Shown here one piece after another: positions 1-10,944 of a stretch of 64,000 nt of DNA (positions are counted from its first letter, which is position 1; every line of letters starts with the position of its first letter). The notes below the pieces were generated by a model. The model saw only the letters and a list, made by a program, of their open reading frames with translations, did no database searches and was not told the DNA's origin. Source of the stretch: Monosiga brevicollis MX1 (lineage: Eukaryota > Opisthokonta > Choanoflagellata > Craspedida > Salpingoecidae). The stretch is taken from assembly GCF_000002865.3 (NCBI RefSeq), contig NW_001865054.1, positions 815,450 through 879,449 of the forward strand. Direction: 5' to 3'. The position numbers and the translations under genes were made by a program.

Positions 1-84
1 TCTCTCTTCTTCTCTCTCTTCTCTCTCTCTTCTCTTCTCTCTCTCTTCTCTCTCTCTTCTCTCTTCTCTCTCTCTCTCTCTCTC
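1..84. repeat. TC-rich simple repeat
   Basis: Almost pure TC/TTC tract at the window edge, built of TCTCTCTTC-like units. It could be a polypyrimidine tract of an intron on the plus strand. Confidence 0.9.
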
Positions 85-242
85 ATTCAATTTGTTTTGA
101 GCGGCAGCCGGTAGAAATGGCGGTGCGCTGGCACCACGAGGTCCTGCGCTATGGAGATGAAGGGGGAGGCGACGAGGGCAGCCATGGTGGCGTGGCTGTG
201 GCCCTGCTTGTTGTTGAACTGGAACGCGCCCTGCTAGTACAG

Positions 243-718
243 GTCGCTCAACAGCCCAGTCTCAACAACGTCGCCCTCGCCATGCCTGCCCGGCCAGCTC
301 AGGTGAGCACAGCGCTTGGTCGCTTCATTTGCCTCATGATGACCAGGCACACATGCTGACTTGCCTTCTCCCCGCCGACTTAGGGCCGGGCCCCGCCCAT
401 CAGTACAAGCATTATGGGAGATATTGTGCTTTCGGGAGCTGACAGTCTGTCGCGCCAACTCAGTGCGTTTTCGACCATCACCCGGTTTTTGTGTTGTTGT
501 TGTTTTGGCGTCGCATTCCGCATTCACGATGACGCCACACGGCTCACTGAACCGCCTGTGCCGTCTTGCTCTGACTATGTGACGCAGGTGCCTTGACAAA
601 GCGCCAGGTCTTGGCTAGTATCAACGTTGGCCATGATCTTGAGCCCCTCATGGTCAAGATTCTGGAGGATGTTCGCTTGCATCTCCAGGCTCTCGGTCTC
701 TGCGAGACAACAGCCTAG
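243..718 (+). CDS. 3' end of an unidentified gene (uncertain)
   Basis: A plausible pair of terminal exons. An exon begins after a consensus acceptor (TACAG at 238-242) and ends at a strong donor (CAG|GTGAGC at 302/303). The next exon begins after GACGCAG at 587 and reads in phase to a TAG at 716-718, ending in an amphipathic helix-like stretch (LEPLMVKILEDVRLHLQALG). I do not recognise the family. A rival reading exists on the opposite strand at about 235-89, which ends in a tail containing FNNKQGHSHATMAALVASP; this faintly resembles the C-terminal motif of FAD-dependent amine oxidoreductases. Both cannot easily be true, and the true gene may lie mostly outside the window. Confidence 0.3.
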
Positions 719-950
719 TTGAACCGAAAGATAAAAAAAAATGGAAAAAACAGACAAGGTACTCAAACACCGACTGCCTGCATGGGTTCCACTCACGCCC
801 TGGCTGGCATGGACAAGCCGGTTGATCACTGTTATCAATTGATGTGTGAAAGAAAGAGAAGAAACACTGGAAAAGGATTCCACAAAGACGTGCGTGGCAC
901 AAGAACATCGCTCTTCTCAAACTTGAAACGGCTGGCCAGCAGGTGGGCGT

Positions 951-3250
951 TTAGGCTGAGGGGCCAATCATCTTGCTTGGGTCCACAATGCGATCAAAGT
1001 CTTCCGCAGAGACATATCCGAGAGCCAGTGCAGCCTCGCGCAACGTTGAGCCCTCGGCATGGGCCTTCTTGGCAACGGCAGCGCCCTTGTCATAACCAAT
1101 GTGAGGGTTGAGTGATGTGACGAGCATGAGGCTGTTGCGCAAATGCTCCTCGATGGCTGGGCGATTGAGCTCGAGGCCGGCCACGCAATGGTCCTGAAAC
1201 GAGCGGCAGCCGTCGGCCAGCAAGAGGACCGAATGTAAAATGTTGTGAATGATCATGGGTTTGAAGACGTTGAGCTGCAGGTGGCCCTGCATGCCGCCAG
1301 CGGTGATAGCAGCATCGTTGCCAATCACTTGGCAGCAGATCATGGTCAAGGCCTCGCACTGCGTGGGGTTCACCTTGCCCGGCATGATGCTACTTCCAGG
1401 CTCGTTGGCCGGCAAGCTAATGGTGACACAAAACGCAAGCGAGGAGGGCAAGCGAGGGGGGCAGCGACCATCGGACCGACCACGTGTCAGCGGCCAGCCA
1501 ATACACACTCGCACTTGGATTGGCAAAGGGGAAGGGAGGGGAGGATCTGGACACCCTGCTCCTGACACCAAACTTACTTGAGCTCACCCAGACCGCAGCG
1601 AGGTCCTGATCCCAGGAGACGAATGTCATTGGCAATCTTCATGAGGCCGACGGCCAAGGCTTTCAGATTGCCGGAAACAGCCACCAGAGGATCGTGGCAA
1701 GCCAGTGCGGCAAACTTGTTTTCAGCGCTCACAAAGGGGAGGCCCGTGAGCTCGGCAATTTCAGCAGCTGTGCGCTGTCCAAATTCGGGATGCGTGTTGA
1801 GTCCCGTCCCAACGGCCGTGCCGCCAATGGCAAGCTCGAAAACTTCGGGCAGACCCTGCGCCAATCGAGCACGGCCAGCCTCAAGCTGGGCCACAAAGCC
1901 ACTAAATTCTTGGCCTGCATGAGCGTAAACGTAAGTCGTGGGAAGAAGGCCGTGCGCCATGTAGGTAGAATGAAATGCAAAAGGTGCGGCAGGTCAACTG
2001 GCAGAGGTGGCACGGAGAAGATGCAAGAGAGGCTCGTACCGCAGGAAAGGGGAGTGGCATCCATCAGATGCGTGCGGCCGCACTTGATGGTGGCCTCAAA
2101 CTCAGACTGCTTGGCCTTCAGACCCTGTACAAAGGTTTGATGTAGCGCACGGCAGGCACGCCAGGATCCAGGGGCGTGAGCACACGACATGGGCAAAATG
2201 ACATGGCATGTCGTGTCAAGCTGCTGAAACAGTTCGTACGGCAATCAGACGGTCAAGCTGGGGCAGCAACAGCTTTTGAATCTCCTGGATTGGTGGCAAT
2301 TCGGGGCGGGGAACTGAGGAATGAGGTGACGAGGCGGTCAAGGACAATCCACACAACCTGTTTACCCTCTTATTTACACTGCACAAAGCACAAGCATGGC
2401 GTGGACGATGGCTTGAGTCGATGTGCAAACCTCGGCAGCCGCAATGTGCATGGCGGTGGGAAAGGTGTCGTTCGAAGACTGAGCCCGGTTGACGTGATCG
2501 TTGGGATGAATGAGACTCTTGGTCCCCAGGTCACCACCAGCAATCTGGGTGGCGCGGTTGGCAATGACCTCGTTGGTGTTCATGTTGGTCTGAGTGCCTG
2601 AGCCCGTCTGCCAGATGCGGAGAGGAAAATGCGCATCCAGCTGACCATTGATCACCTACAGCATCAAGTCAAGAAGAGGCAGCGCGAACAACAAGACAGA
2701 GAGCAGTGAGCCCGATCCGGCATCAGATCGAGCAGGACATGCGTACGTGCTCATGCAGACAGCCAAGAGGCCCATGGCCCTCCCAACCACCCACTTGCCA
2801 CCCATGTCTGTTCTTACCTCGTCAGCGGCTTGGCCAATGAGGTCGCCTTTATCCTTGGGAATCTGACCGAGCGCCACGTTGGCTTTGGCGGCAGCCTACG
2901 AAGAAGAAATTAGCGGTTCAACGGTGACGCCCGGCAGGTCGAGACAGCCAAACAGGGCACAAGATACGATAACATACCTTCTTCAGGATACCAAGGGCGC
3001 GAATGAGAGGGCGAGGCATGACGTCGTGACCAATGTTAAAGTTGATCAGCGAGCGCGCCGTCTGGGCGCCATACAGGGCATCGGCGGGAACCTCGATGGT
3101 GCCCATGGAGTCGGATTCTTGACGAGTGGCCATGGTGGCGGTTTGCAGGTGGTTGGTAGAGCGGAAAGCAGTCGGCACAGTGGCTTCTGCACGATGCCAA
3201 GCAGCGGGAATGAGATTGCCATGGGCAGCGCTGGGGCGAAGCCTCCACAT
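951..3250 (-). CDS. FH: Fumarate hydratase class II, mitochondrial
   Basis: Interconverts fumarate and malate in the citric acid cycle. At least six exons read on the minus strand. The first exon (3250-2978) starts [12 protein letters not shown], a basic, hydroxylated leader typical of mitochondrial import, then the family start around [19 protein letters not shown]. Later exons carry [18 protein letters not shown] (near 2590), a [11 protein letters not shown] segment, [12 protein letters not shown] (near 2070) and [13 protein letters not shown]. The class II signature [15 protein letters not shown] lies near 1390, and the last exon is about 1416-951. The junction GLGEL/(N)LPANEPGSS splices in phase. 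Order and motifs match full-length class II fumarases, so I see no break. The end faces the uncertain gene at 243-718. Confidence 0.95.
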
Positions 3251-5125
3251 GACGTTGGCGTCTGGTGCGACGACTGAGGAGTGAACTCAAGGGCGGTGGC
3301 GGAGGGAAGTAAGAATGGCTGTCACAGAGTGACGCAGGTACGGTAAAGAAACCAATGAGAAAGCGTCTGTATGTGAAGCAGGGAACGCAAGGGCGGGCTG
3401 GTGCGGTGGGCAGCCGAGGTGGAGTGTGGCACGGGGGCAATGGAAGCGGGTGGTTGGCAAGCGGAGGCCTTCAGGCAGCCAGTGTGTCTTCAGTCTCTGT
3501 CTTGATCCGTGTGACAAGGCATCGGTAGATGGCAAGCATGTGATGTCAACCCAGGGCTGGAGTGGAAAATAAAAATGCAGCTGTCTTGTGCGCGGGGAGG
3601 GCTTCTTCCTCCGGCGGCAGTTGTCGACTCATGCGCCGGTCAAACGCAGAAGCAAGCGAGTGTGCGCACACAACTCCAGCCTTGCACCCGAAACCCCATC
3701 ACCCCACCCCTTGACTCTCCGCCCTAGCCCGAATGCCCAGGTGTGGGCGCCCCGACCCAGCCCCATTACCCGCCCCGTGCCAGCGCAGCGGGGATTGCCC
3801 CCTTTGCTTCAAACGGGACGCGAAGCCACCCTTCATCACTGAGCGGCTGCCGCGGCTCATGGAGAGCGGAGTCGGATCAGTGGACGAACGCAGTCGCAAT
3901 ACTCTGTTCTTACATCAAAACGTCAGATAAAAAAGTGCCATGGATTGATGCTGTTGTTGAGGTCGGTGTCTTGGGCATGGGTGGTGGTGGTGTATTGCGC
4001 GCAGATTGATGCTCATCGCAATCATTATTTGCATTTCAATTTAAAATTTTGGGGCTGCATCAGCAGCTGATGTTATGGTCTCAAAGTAGGCGAGCAAGGC
4101 ATGACTTCCCACGCACAGCTAAACAAAAAAGGAAAAGACAGGGAAGCAGAGGCCTTGACACAGCCTGCAGACCTTTGGGTGGAAAAGGGATAAGATGTCG
4201 CGGGAATTGCTTCATCACAGCGCCCCCGCGCGCACAGCGGTGGGGAGGCAACTGCAAGCAAGACCTGGGCAGCTAAACGGCTAAGCAAGGTTCCACACTT
4301 GCCAGCCGAAAGAAAAGCGAAAAGAGAACTAAGGTTCAGAGAACCCGGACGTAAAAAAAAAAAAAAAGGAACACGCCACAAAACGCCAGGCACCAAAAAG
4401 CACCAAAGCTGCATTACGTCAACCACAAGCAACGTACATGAACACGTACACGCACACACACAAGCTCAGACCATAGCGTAGCGTAATCAAGGCAAAAGTA
4501 GAAAGGAAAAGGAAAAGTTAAAAAAAACCAAAAAGAGCTGCACGACACATCACCGCTCGCTCTGGCGCATGATCAGCAAAAAACCAAAAGGAGAAGCGAG
4601 GAGCAAAGCTAAGGCATGGAAATCCTCCGCAGATGAACGTGTCCAGCAAATAGGCTTGACACGCTGTGCGGCGCGCTAAGGGCAAAAACGAGCACGAGAC
4701 GACAAAAGAGAAGAAAAAAAAAAGGACAACAAAGAGAAAAAAAAAAAAAAGAAGGGAACAAAAGTCCAAGAGCACCCAAGCGCACCAAATGCCGTTGGCG
4801 TTGCTCAGCACGCGCCATGAGGCAAGGAAGGGCACAAGATGAGCCAGACGGGTCCGATGCATCGTCCAAGTGCGGGGGTGGGCAAATTGAGCCTCCGCAG
4901 TTGAGACCACCACCACCCTGTCGCATGCCAAAAGCTAAGCGAGAGGCAGCTGGAATCTCAACGCGGAGCTCAAGCTGTCACCCCCCAACAAAAAGAAAAA
5001 ATCATGAAGGAGCGAAGAGGAAGAAAGGCACATGGGCTTTGTAGACGAAGGGGTTGTTGTTGTTGTTATCGTTGTTATCGTTGTTGTGGTGGTGGCTGGC
5101 GAAAAAGCCGAGCTCGGCAGGACAA
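3251..5125. other. Intergenic, no gene seen
   Basis: The fumarase 5' flank and the region 3' of the small minus-strand gene at 5126-5569. It is purine-rich with several poly-A runs (for example 4353-4368 and 4738-4751) and a GTTGTT-type run near 5053-5090. The open frames here lack any recognisable motif or splice-supported continuation. Confidence 0.5.
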
Positions 5126-5569
5126 TTAGGCGAGGATGGCATTGTCATCCAAGACGCGGCGCCGGGCACGGAGCGGTTCGAGAGGTTCGACCGAGGCGGC
5201 TTCGACGGCTTCCAAATCAAAAGATTCCGCGTCGTTCTCGTCATCAACATCATCAAGAATGCGGCGACGAGTAGGTGCCGAGAGACGCTTGCTGCACTGA
5301 GACAGATCCTCGGTGGGTGAGGCGTCGACCTCATCAAACTCAAACATCTTATGGCGAGGCGGTGTCATCTCCACATCGTCCGGACGCTCGAGAAGGGGGA
5401 GCGCGGCGTGAATCATGACAGCACGACGCAAGGACACATCTCGGGCCAGCAGCTTTTGCTCTGACAGCTGGCGAATGGTGACGCGGCGTGTGTAATCGAG
5501 GCGTGGCGCGCGCACTTTCAGCCGATGCACGGCAGGTGCGCATGCATGTTGCAGCGTTGAAGTCTGCAT
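5126..5569 (-). CDS. Small acidic protein with SERTA-like motif
   Basis: A 147-residue reading frame if translation starts at the Met at 5569. The frame stays open upstream, but that part is low-complexity and unlike protein. The N-terminal half is basic. The middle contains SLRRAVMIHAALPLLERP, which resembles the core of the SERTA motif of animal SERTAD/CDCA4 proteins (pattern LRRSVLIxNTLRRIQEE). The C-terminal half is acidic and carries a duplicated motif, RRRILDD and RRRVLDD, flanking a DE-rich stretch. Function is unknown; nuclear regulation would be the guess if the SERTA resemblance is real. It could be the last exon of a longer gene, since an upstream acceptor cannot be excluded. Confidence 0.5.
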   Translation of the reverse strand: MQTSTLQHACAPAVHRLKVRAPRLDYTRRVTIRQLSEQKLLARDVSLRRAVMIHAALPLLERPDDVEMTPPRHKMFEFDEVDASPTEDLSQCSKRLSAPTRRRILDDVDDENDAESFDLEAVEAASVEPLEPLRARRRVLDDNAILA

Positions 5570-7788
5570 CACGAAACCTGTCTGTCTGTACAACGGACGG
5601 CAGCAAGCAGCATCAAGAAACAAATTGGATGAGGTGATGTCATGATGAAACGGCAGCGGTACATGCCAAGCGGCGAGCCGAAATAATGTGCAAGGTGATG
5701 TGGTTGGCTGGACGGGCGGGTGATTTGTTGGATTGGGAGAAGGGCGGCGAGTCGAGAGAAATCTTAAACGCCCCAAAAAAAATCGCACCAAAACGGCAGC
5801 GCCGCACAAGCATCGCAAAAAGGACAAGGGAGAAGAAACTTTGAAGAAAAACTCTGACACGGACGTCAAGGTACATACAAACGGCAGCGGCAAAAATGGC
5901 TGTCCTGCCCGGTCACACGCCAAAGGTTTGGGGAAAGACCGGGTGGGTTGCCGTTTTCATCACACCGCCACGTCAACGACAATGGAGGAAGGAGTAAGAG
6001 AGAAGAAGGGAGGGGGATACGCGGCCGCCAACCCGGCAATCGCACGCGCGGTTGCTCTCCCAATCACCCCCACGAGCAAGCAAATTTGCACGTGTGCACA
6101 TGGAAAACAGAAGCAGGAGGAACAAGGCCAGCGCCCCGACACGTCACCGAGCGCACGGCGGCGAGCACAAGGACGAAAGCACCAGGGGCGCCGCCAAAAC
6201 GAAACAAAGAGAAACAAAAGAAAAACCTCCCGCGATCAACCATTTCTTTTGTTTCTTCCTTCTTTTGTGAATTTTGGCTTCGTCAGGCAACACCAAATTC
6301 CAAACGGCAGAGCGTCCATGGCGACCAGAAGGGCGTGCTCACCTGCTTGATATCCTAAACGAGCAAGCTGCAAACAGCCGTCAAGACGTCGGAAGCAGAC
6401 ACACGGTCTTGCCTCTACCAGTCTTTACTTGAGCACGATAAGAAAAAGAAGGGCTGCTAACCGAAGCGGCTGCCCTTTTATTTTCTGCTTTTTTCTTCGA
6501 ACCGACCGACCCGACAAACACCAAAAACCCAAAACCCAAAGGTAAAAGGTAAAGGGCAAAGGGCAAAGGCAAAGGGGCCTCTGACCGCCAAACAAAAGAA
6601 AGAGAGGAGAACAAAAGAAAAGGAGAAAAAGAACAAAAGAGGGCAAAGAAGAAAAGGAAAAAGGTGATATTTAAGCTTGGGGTGGTTAAGGAACCAATCG
6701 CAACTGAAACTTCAATGCTCTTTTCGTTTGGAAGGGGGGGAGGGGGGTGTAAGGCGATGTGGTGTTGAGGTCGAGGTCGTGAAGGAAAGTGCCACCGACA
6801 GTCGCTTGCTTAGCTTTGGCTTGTGGCTAGTGTCTTGTGGTCGTGTGCTTTGTCTTTCTTTCTGTTTCGTCGGGAGCTGCCCTTGCTTATGCCAACAAAT
6901 GTGATGTGATTTGCTTCAATACATGTAGTCAGCTTTAGCTTGTTTGTACAGAAACGTCGGGCTGTGACGCCAATTTCGTCATATGTATGTGTGGCCAAAG
7001 TCACACTTCTCGGATTGAAAGTGTGATTATACTACACCTGGTTTGGGGTTGGGGATTGGGGAGAAGTACAGGGAGCGTTGCGGGGACCACTCCATCCTCC
7101 CATGGCAGAATCAGGTGCTGAAGGACAAACTTGGTGTGTGTGGTGTTTTACCGTGGTGTCCCCCACTGATGTTGGCAAATGGGTGTGAGAGGAAGCTTGG
7201 CGCCGGCGTCCTGAAACATCCGCACATCCCAAAGGCAAAGGGGCCACACGCATCAACCTGATACAACGTCAATTGCATGCAAAATCCGCACACTTCCGCA
7301 CACCAAGGGAGACAGAGTTTGACACACGTAACGTGTGCAAGAGTCCGTCGATCCCAAGATTCGTACAATCAATTAACCCGAATAAATCGGCTTTCAACAA
7401 TACAGCAGACTCGAGAAGACTGAATCAGAATCAAGGCCTGGTCTCCGCGGAGACTCGATAACAGATTCGGTTTTTTTTTTTCTTTTTTTTTTTGATGCTC
7501 ACGAGAGAGGTCGGCAGCGGGGACGGACGCCCCCGGCAGCGGCCTGTTTGCTCCTCACGTTCAGCTTCCTGCTTGTTCTGGGCGCCGTGGATGGTGGATC
7601 GCCCCTTTTCGTTCTCGTCCCCATCCGGTTGGCTCTCGATTGGAGCAGGACATTAGCGAAATCTTGTCAGGGACGGAGCCGGCGCCCCCAAGTCAGCGCC
7701 GAAATCCTTGATAGTCCCATCTCCGACGGCCCCGGCCTGTCTTTTTTACCCCTCACCGACTCAAAGCGAGTTGCTCAACACGGGCAAG
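5570..7788. other. Divergent intergenic region, no gene seen
   Basis: About 2.2 kb between two genes that point away from each other, so it probably holds both promoters and 5' untranslated exons. It contains AAAGG/GGCAAA-rich purine runs (6540-6665) and a T-run (7470-7492). Open frames at 5733-6358 look like chance products of AC-rich sequence. Confidence 0.5.
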
Positions 7789-9878
7789 ATGATGTGTACC
7801 AAGCCCCCAGCTTGGCTCTCCGCGCTCGCGGGCTCGGACATTACCGTACCAGCCACCGACCTGGAGGCCCTGCCTGAAGCTGCCAAGGCGGCTGAAAGGA
7901 ATGCACCCGTCCGCGGACCCTCGGCCCTCTCCTACAACCAGCTCCTCTATCGCATGGAGTCTTCCCAGTGCGTCATGCAGTGGCTTCATCCAGCCCTCAC
8001 CCTCGAAGGTTTGTGTGGGTCCCCACCATCTCTGTCTTCTTCCGTGGCAGCCTCCGACCCTCGCCCAGACTGTGCACCTGGCTCCTGGCGCCCATCTCAT
8101 CCCATGACCGCGTTTATGGACCCTTCAGCCAACGTACAGCTAGATGAGGAAGAGGTGGCACTGAAACTGGATGCGGTCGAGGTGGAACAACCTGCCCTCG
8201 AGCGCCAACGCGCCACTTCGTCCCAATTGACCAACAACTCGGAACAGCCCATCTCCCCTGCCAACCTGCCTACAACCGCACAAGAAACATCAAAAAGGCC
8301 CGCGCCAACTGAGAACACCCTCTCCCCCACCGCCATCATTGCCCCGTTTGCCAGACCGTACGTGCTCCTCTCGCTTTCCCCTCCACCGTTGACCAACCCC
8401 GCTCGGATGAGACTTTGCACCACCCTTACCCTCACGCAACCTTCTCGCCACCTGGCTGGCTGAACACCAAAGGCTACCTCGATTATCACCCGTTCAGGCT
8501 ACACCCGAACGTATCGCTGCTGCTCAGGAGAGAGAAGATGAGCAAGCTCGCGCAGCTGCCGAGGCCGCAGCCGCTGAGACCGCGGCCGCTGCAGAAAGCA
8601 ACCAACAGGATCCATCCACTCCAAAAACGCCATCCGATCCCGAACCTTCCCATACTAGCACGCGCACCCCGCCCTCGCCCCCGGCAACCAAGAGCCCGAA
8701 TCAGCCCACTGCCACTGTCACTGCCACTGCTATGGACATGGACCCGGACCCGGACCACCGCGTCGGACCCAGCTCCCCTCACTCCACAGAGAAAACTATT
8801 GGCCAGCGCCACGACAGGCATTCCCGCTCCGACTCACCAGCGCACAGCCCGCGTGAGCGGACCGCAGATCGGGAACCCCTTCCAAACGCATCCAAACTTG
8901 AGCCCAAGTCCTCAAGCTCATCGGTCGCCAGTGGTACAGGCCCGAGCAGCGCGCGGCGTGCACCTGGGTTCCAACTCACACGGCTCTCTGAATCCTCCGC
9001 CAGTGAGGCCAGCAAGGCCGGTAACAACACCCAACGCTTGCCCTCCCACCCACCAAGCACCCCACCCGCTTCCAGCAAACGCGCATCGCACTCTGATGAC
9101 CGAGCCGCCAGCGCCAACAAACGCTCCAAGGCTGAGGCTCAAGCTAGCACCGGTAATTCGGGAGGCCGGAATCGCCGAGAGAGTCGTGATAGTCGTGATA
9201 GTCGTGATGATCGCGGTCGCCGCGATTCGCGCGAACCCCGACACGCCACGCCTCAGGATACTCGTCGGGGCAGCCGTCGCTCTGACGAAGGCTTGGTCAC
9301 CCGTGCTCATCGCTCTCCCTCGGTGGACAGCGCGGAGAAGCGCCGGCAGCGCGTTGTGCCAGGTTCGTCGTGTCACCTGACCACTCATGCCATCCTTAAC
9401 TCGGTTGTTGATGGCTGATCGCACAATACAGGTGCCATCAAAGAGTCCTGTGCAGCTGGACTTGAGCCATGCCTCATCGATTGATCGTGTTGGATCCATG
9501 GGTGTGCAGGCTTTCGGGTCCCAAGCTCGTCGGAGCGTGGCCGTGGTGATGTGAGTGCTGTCCCAAGTCGTCCATCCCCAGCTACCCAAAGCGCCATCTC
9601 GCCCAAGCGTAGCGATACTGGTCGCGCCAGCGCGGGCAGCCGCGCCTATGAAGAAGCCCGTGAACTCAAAGCCAAGAGCATGGCCACGGAATCAAAGCCT
9701 CTAGCTGCGAGCATTCTCGTCAAAGCCACTTTGCTGTTTGTACAGTCTATTCTGGTTCGTTTCCTGCCCTGGCGTGTGCGGCTCAAAAGCACACACCACA
9801 TCCATGCCACACGCACATAAGGCTGTACCTTGATCCCGTCTGGCTTTCTCTCTCCCTCCATTGCTGCATCATCATGTG

Positions 9879-9931
<53 letters not shown>

Positions 9932-10518
9932 CCTTTTCAGCTGCGTTTGACCCGGCCGGTGAGGAGACAATCTTACAAACCGATATCTGCTTGCTCAACT
10001 CATACTCTCAGGATATGCGGGCTTGCAAGGATGAGATTATCACATATATTGAGCGTGTGGCTTTGATGGCCAAGAGCCAGTGCTCCTCCCACGCTCCTCG
10101 GCTCAAGGTTTTGACTGAACTGGCCATATCTACCATCAAGTTTTACCGATTTGACCATGTTCGCAAAAATCGCTACAAGCAGCTGGTACCTACATTGCGC
10201 GATCGACTGCGCGAAGCCCTCAAAGCTAGTGATAAGGCAGCCAAGGGCAGCAACGGCCAAGCTGCTGAAGCCGATGAAGTGAGCGTGAAACGAAAAGAGT
10301 ACAAAGACATTATTGATGTCCTCGACTGCTTTGCCAACGAAAGCGAGGCGCAGGTTTGCTATGCAGGCGCCATGATCCATGCCCGAGACTTTCCTGCCGA
10401 CTACAAGCGGCTCATCGAGCACCGCTTGGGAACACTGGACCTTGCACGCCAAGAGCCACGCAAGCTGGTACAACTAGCCTTTGAGATCTACGACACGATA
10501 GCCCCCAGCATAGTCTGA
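7789..10518 (+). CDS. AF4/FMR2-family-like protein with C-terminal AF4 homology domain
   Basis: Five exons splice in phase: 7789-8008, 8129-8357, 8473-9362, 9510-9758 and 9941-10518. The N-terminus starts MMCTKPPAWLSALAGSD. The middle is long, disordered and rich in Ser, Pro and Ala, with a poly-Ser block (KLEPKSSSSSVASGTGPSS) and an RDSRDSRDD run. The last 250 residues are helical. They begin RAYEEARELKAKSMA and continue LAASILVKATLLFVQSIL and RLKVLTELAISTIKFYRF. This matches helix by helix the animal AFF C-terminal homology domain (YLEEAKRLKHKADAM, then AALSFIECGNA, then KRLTVLCLRCQSLLYLRLF). In animals AFF proteins scaffold the super elongation complex through P-TEFb. The homology is inferred from pattern, not from an alignment score. 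A (CA)n tract lies in the last intron. Confidence 0.6.
9882..9929. repeat. (CA)n microsatellite in the last intron of the AFF-like gene
   Basis: About 24 uninterrupted CA units that end eleven bases before the acceptor of the terminal exon. Confidence 0.95.
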
Positions 10519-10944
10519 ACGCCTCCCTCTCAATTAAAGCTCAACCTTATTGATGGCTCAAGCCTTGGGCAAAGTACAGACAGGTCACTTTTTTATGGCG
10601 AGCAAGCTTGCTGTTTTTTATGAAACGCGACAGAAGGAAGCACTGAGTTTTCGAGGTCTTTGACTTCTCGCTCGTTCTCCCAGCAGTGAGCAGAGCCATT
10701 TCAGACTCGTTTGCTTCTTAGGGCGGAAATGGAAAATAAACAAGAGATGGATGGATGGGGGCAATCACACTTTATGCTTCAACTAGAGTATCCATAGATT
10801 GTGATTAGAATGAGACTGCATTAGCATCTTGGTGAATGCGAAAAAGAGACTGGGAGCTCGCAGACACATTCAGCCCCACATTCAGATGTCGATTACTTGC
10901 ATGCAGGGGTTCATGTTCAAGCCTAAGTTAAGACTCGTGACCAT
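10519..10944. other. Convergent 3' intergenic region
   Basis: Lies between the stop codons of the AFF-like gene and the actin-related gene. AT-richer than its flanks; no gene seen. Confidence 0.6.

Noticed and set aside
5733-6358. Plus-strand frames of 205 and 136 residues
   Set aside because: Lys/Arg/Gln-rich simple sequence with no motif; lies in a divergent 5' region.
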